From Rhodospirillales bacterium (GTDB lineage Bacteria > Pseudomonadota > Alphaproteobacteria > Micavibrionales > UBA2020): a stretch of DNA of 7,767 bases. This document shows, piece after piece, positions 5,670 through 7,767 of this stretch; the first letter of the stretch is position 1; each line of letters starts with the position of its first letter. The notes beneath the pieces were generated by a model. The model made no database searches. It was not told the origin of the DNA and worked only from the letters and a program-made list of their open reading frames with translations. A program made the translations under genes and the position numbers. The stretch is from NCBI GenBank assembly GCA_023266795.1, contig JAHFPI010000032.1, positions 5,345-13,111 of the forward strand, given 5' to 3'.

Positions 5670-7767
5670 TTATTTAGCTGCCTGTCCGCGCACCTTGGGG
5701 CGAACATCCTGATTTTCCTCTATAATCGTTTCCGGTCCTGATTGCCCCAGCGGGACAACCAGCGGATGCAGCAGGGAGCAGTTGTCGCGATAAAGTTTCA
5801 GGTTTTTAACCCCCGATTCCCAGCCGGCGAGAATCAGTTTCTGCACGTCATCGATCGTGGCTGTGTAATCCAGCATAACCGTGTGCGCGGCCCTACCGGA
5901 AAGGAACGGCTCGACAACAGCCTGCATTTTTATTTGCGCGTCCGGCGGCACACGGCAATTAAACACGCCAAGATGCGCTGGCTTCAGATGAGGCGCACCC
6001 TCGAATATCTGCGTGCCGCAACAATAGAAATCCGCAGCGGCAATCTGCTCTTCGGTGAATCCCAGCGCCGGAAGCATGTCAAACATGCCGTCATCCAGTT
6101 CCGCCGCAGAAAAACCGAGCACACGCTGGCAAAATTCTTTTCCCAGCGTCCACTTGTTAAAGACGTAACGGATATGCAGCGCCGTCGCCAGCGCCGCCTC
6201 CATAGCATCCAGCGCCGCCTGATGAAATCCTTTGGCCCGCAGGTTCTTGTGGTTGATGTGCGGCGCTTCCAGCAGCGTCCCGTGTCCCGCCGCGTGGAAA
6301 TAAATATCGTCCCTTTCGGCGGCGGTGTAACCGAGCGCCGTCAGCGCCCGCGCCGCCATCGGATCGGGCTTTCTGCCATGAAACAACGCCGCCGCCGGCA
6401 TGATGTCCAGCGTCTGCGCGCCCAGCAGCGCCTGCACCGCCGCGCCAGTATCTATCCCCGTCAGATGCGCGTGACGGAAACCGGTTTCCTTACCCAGATG
6501 ATATGCGCTCTCCCACGCCTGTTTCGCCGCCTCTGCCAGCGCAGTATCGGGACAAAGCGCCGTGCGGATCTGCACCGGACGGCGGAGCATGCCCTTCTGC
6601 AAAAACGCCGCACCGGCCAGCAATGCCAGCTTGTCCTTGATATTCTGCAGGTAGATTTTCGCCATGGGAGGATACGCCGGAAAGGCGCCCAGCTCTGCCG
6701 CCAGCGCCGCCGACGTCTGGCAGGCAACGCCGGATACAAAAGCCGTCAGCAGGGCAGCGGTTGCCTGTCCGGCATCGCTGTCGTAGGCAATCCCTTTGCA
6801 CGTCAGCAACGCCGCCATATTCGTCATACCAAGCTGCAGCGGGCGGTATTCCGGCGCGGCGGCAGGCAGCGCTTCCAGAGCCAGCAGCATTATCTGCGTC
6901 ACGTGCCGCAGGGCGACGGTGTCCGCAATGCCCTCACTGCCGGCGCAGGCCAGCAGATTGATTGTGGCAGCGGGCGCGGCACCGTCCGTCGCAGGAGATG
7001 CGGCGGCGATGCTGCTCCGGAAAGAAATAGCCGGTTCTCCCGATGACCAGACGGCTTCGGCCAGCGCGTCCCACAATTTTTGCGCCGGAGAATGCAGGAA
7101 ACTATGACCGGTCAGCGCCGCTTCGATAAAATCATCCGGCACCGACAGGGTTGTCCTGATAAAATCTTCTGCCTTTTTTTCTTCTTCGGGCACGGCAAAA
7201 GAAATTTCTTCATAGCCCTGTTCAGCATAACCAATCGCCATGAGGATAGCCGCTTCGGAAAGGCCTGCCTGCCGCGCAGACTCCACCGCCCGTTGCAGCT
7301 GAGAATTATGCGCCGGGTCAAAACCGGAAGGGTCTTCCCTGTCGCAGGCGTCCATCACATGATGCGCCGCCGTCTCCAGCATCCTGCGGCCCAGCTCTTC
7401 CGTGACCTGCCGGATATCGGCGTCTTTTTTCCAGTTGATAAAATCCAGACTCTCGCTGTTCTCCACCGGCAAGATCACGTTTATTTTTTCTTCCGCATTC
7501 TCCAGCGCCCGCGTCTCGCCCAGTATTTTGATATGCCGCAGAGCCTGAACCGTATCCGCTTTATAGGAAGCGCTCCGCTGCGGTGGCGTATAAGGCGCGG
7601 CATCCGTCAGCCCATAGGCCCATTCCAACCCCAGCAACTGCCATTGTTTCAATTCCGGCGCGGCAATCTGGTGCAGCAGGATGTAGCGAAACTCGTCGTA
7701 AAAATTTTTCGCCTCTTCCTCGACGGTGAACAACCGGCTTTTCCACGCCTGATAGGTCAGCGCCCCC
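5670..7767 (-). CDS. Degenerate NrdJ-like protein (class II ribonucleotide reductase fold), 5' end beyond the window
   Basis: Gives 698 residues in frame from the window edge. A TTG at 7733 could be read as a start, but the 11 codons before it (..TYQAWKSRL) match the TYWGWKGG block of NrdJ, so the gene continues upstream. Numbered from that TTG, regions colinear with alphaproteobacterial class II reductase are FTVEEEAKNFYDEFRYIL (2-19), WAYG (38-41), FINWK (98-102), EQGYEEISF (171-179), GIAYDSDAG (314-322), AAELGAFPAY (345-354), AGHGTLLEAPHINHKNLRAKGF (482-503), FNKWTLGKEFC (525-535), EGAPHLKPAHLGVFNC (578-593) and ALYRDGS-like KLYRD (646-650). Missing are the segment with the first redox cysteine and the GSGTGTNFS loop, the NPCSE active-site motif, the PTGTI loop, and the long C-terminal part. 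It is unlikely to reduce ribonucleotides. The frame has no stops or frameshifts, arguing for a retained, different role, perhaps binding a nucleotide, cobalamin or a partner. Confidence 0.82.
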   Translation of the reverse strand, partial: GALTYQAWKSRLFTVEEEAKNFYDEFRYILLHQIAAPELKQWQLLGLEWAYGLTDAAPYTPPQRSASYKADTVQALRHIKILGETRALENAEEKINVILPVENSESLDFINWKKDADIRQVTEELGRRMLETAAHHVMDACDREDPSGFDPAHNSQLQRAVESARQAGLSEAAILMAIGYAEQGYEEISFAVPEEEKKAEDFIRTTLSVPDDFIEAALTGHSFLHSPAQKLWDALAEAVWSSGEPAISFRSSIAAASPATDGAAPAATINLLACAGSEGIADTVALRHVTQIMLLALEALPAAAPEYRPLQLGMTNMAALLTCKGIAYDSDAGQATAALLTAFVSGVACQTSAALAAELGAFPAYPPMAKIYLQNIKDKLALLAGAAFLQKGMLRRPVQIRTALCPDTALAEAAKQAWESAYHLGKETGFRHAHLTGIDTGAAVQALLGAQTLDIMPAAALFHGRKPDPMAARALTALGYTAAERDDIYFHAAGHGTLLEAPHINHKNLRAKGFHQAALDAMEAALATALHIRYVFNKWTLGKEFCQRVLGFSAAELDDGMFDMLPALGFTEEQIAAADFYCCGTQIFEGAPHLKPAHLGVFNCRVPPDAQIKMQAVVEPFLSGRAAHTVMLDYTATIDDVQKLILAGWESGVKNLKLYRDNCSLLHPLVVPLGQSGPETIIEENQDVRPKVRGQAAK

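Noticed and set aside
5742..7046. Plus-strand open frame of 434 codons opposite the NrdJ-like gene
   Set aside because: Its product is Arg/Gln/His-rich with no recognisable motif, as expected of an antisense shadow of a GC-rich gene. The minus-strand frame has clear RNR homology.
5670..7767. NrdJ-like gene as a decayed pseudogene
   Set aside because: Nearly 700 codons stay open without stop or frameshift. Losses are clean in-frame segment removals, and the C-terminal block is well conserved. Decay is not excluded without relatives for comparison.

Overview
The window looks like the chromosome of an alphaproteobacterium. The main reasons are a recognisable ChvG/ChvI two-component pair and a protein built on the alphaproteobacterial-type class II (B12-dependent) ribonucleotide reductase, in moderately GC-rich, tightly packed DNA. 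I cannot name the genus. Every gene I can support lies on the minus strand, so transcription runs from high to low coordinates. The long plus-strand open frames are antisense shadows.

In transcription order: (1) 7767-5670 is the 5'-truncated but otherwise open gene for an NrdJ-like protein that has lost the segments carrying the catalytic residues. (2) 5578-5396 is a small charged protein I do not recognise. (3) 5329-4173 holds a RidA-family gene and pyrF, overlapping by 4 nt. (4) 4172-4102 is a short intergenic region with a near-consensus promoter, TTGACA-N17-TATTAT, and a perfect 8-bp inverted repeat that touches both promoter hexamers. (5) 4101-3154 holds two tandem, related ankyrin-repeat genes. 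(6) 3061-2117 is accD. (7) 2102-1 holds chvI and chvG, overlapping by 8 nt; chvG runs off the window.

Functionally, the left half joins fatty-acid synthesis (AccD, acetyl-CoA carboxylase beta subunit) to an envelope-sensing regulatory pair (ChvG kinase, ChvI regulator); the chvI ribosome-binding site begins 1 nt beyond the accD stop codon. The right half is nucleotide-flavoured: the RNR-like protein, then RidA and the last enzyme of UMP synthesis. Between them sits the ankyrin pair with its own strong and possibly repressed promoter. In many alphaproteobacteria, as I recall it, pyrF and accD flank trpF-trpB-trpA, so the ankyrin pair may occupy the old trp position.

The most promising undescribed object is the NrdJ-like protein. 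It keeps long colinear blocks of the class II RNR fold but lacks the cysteine, Asn-Pro-Cys-Ser-Glu, PTGTI and C-terminal regions needed for catalysis. This suggests an RNR pseudoenzyme with a binding or regulatory role. The ankyrin operon and its dyad are the second candidate. I saw no tRNA, rRNA, CRISPR array, insertion sequence or attachment site, and no gene-free stretch longer than about 95 nt.
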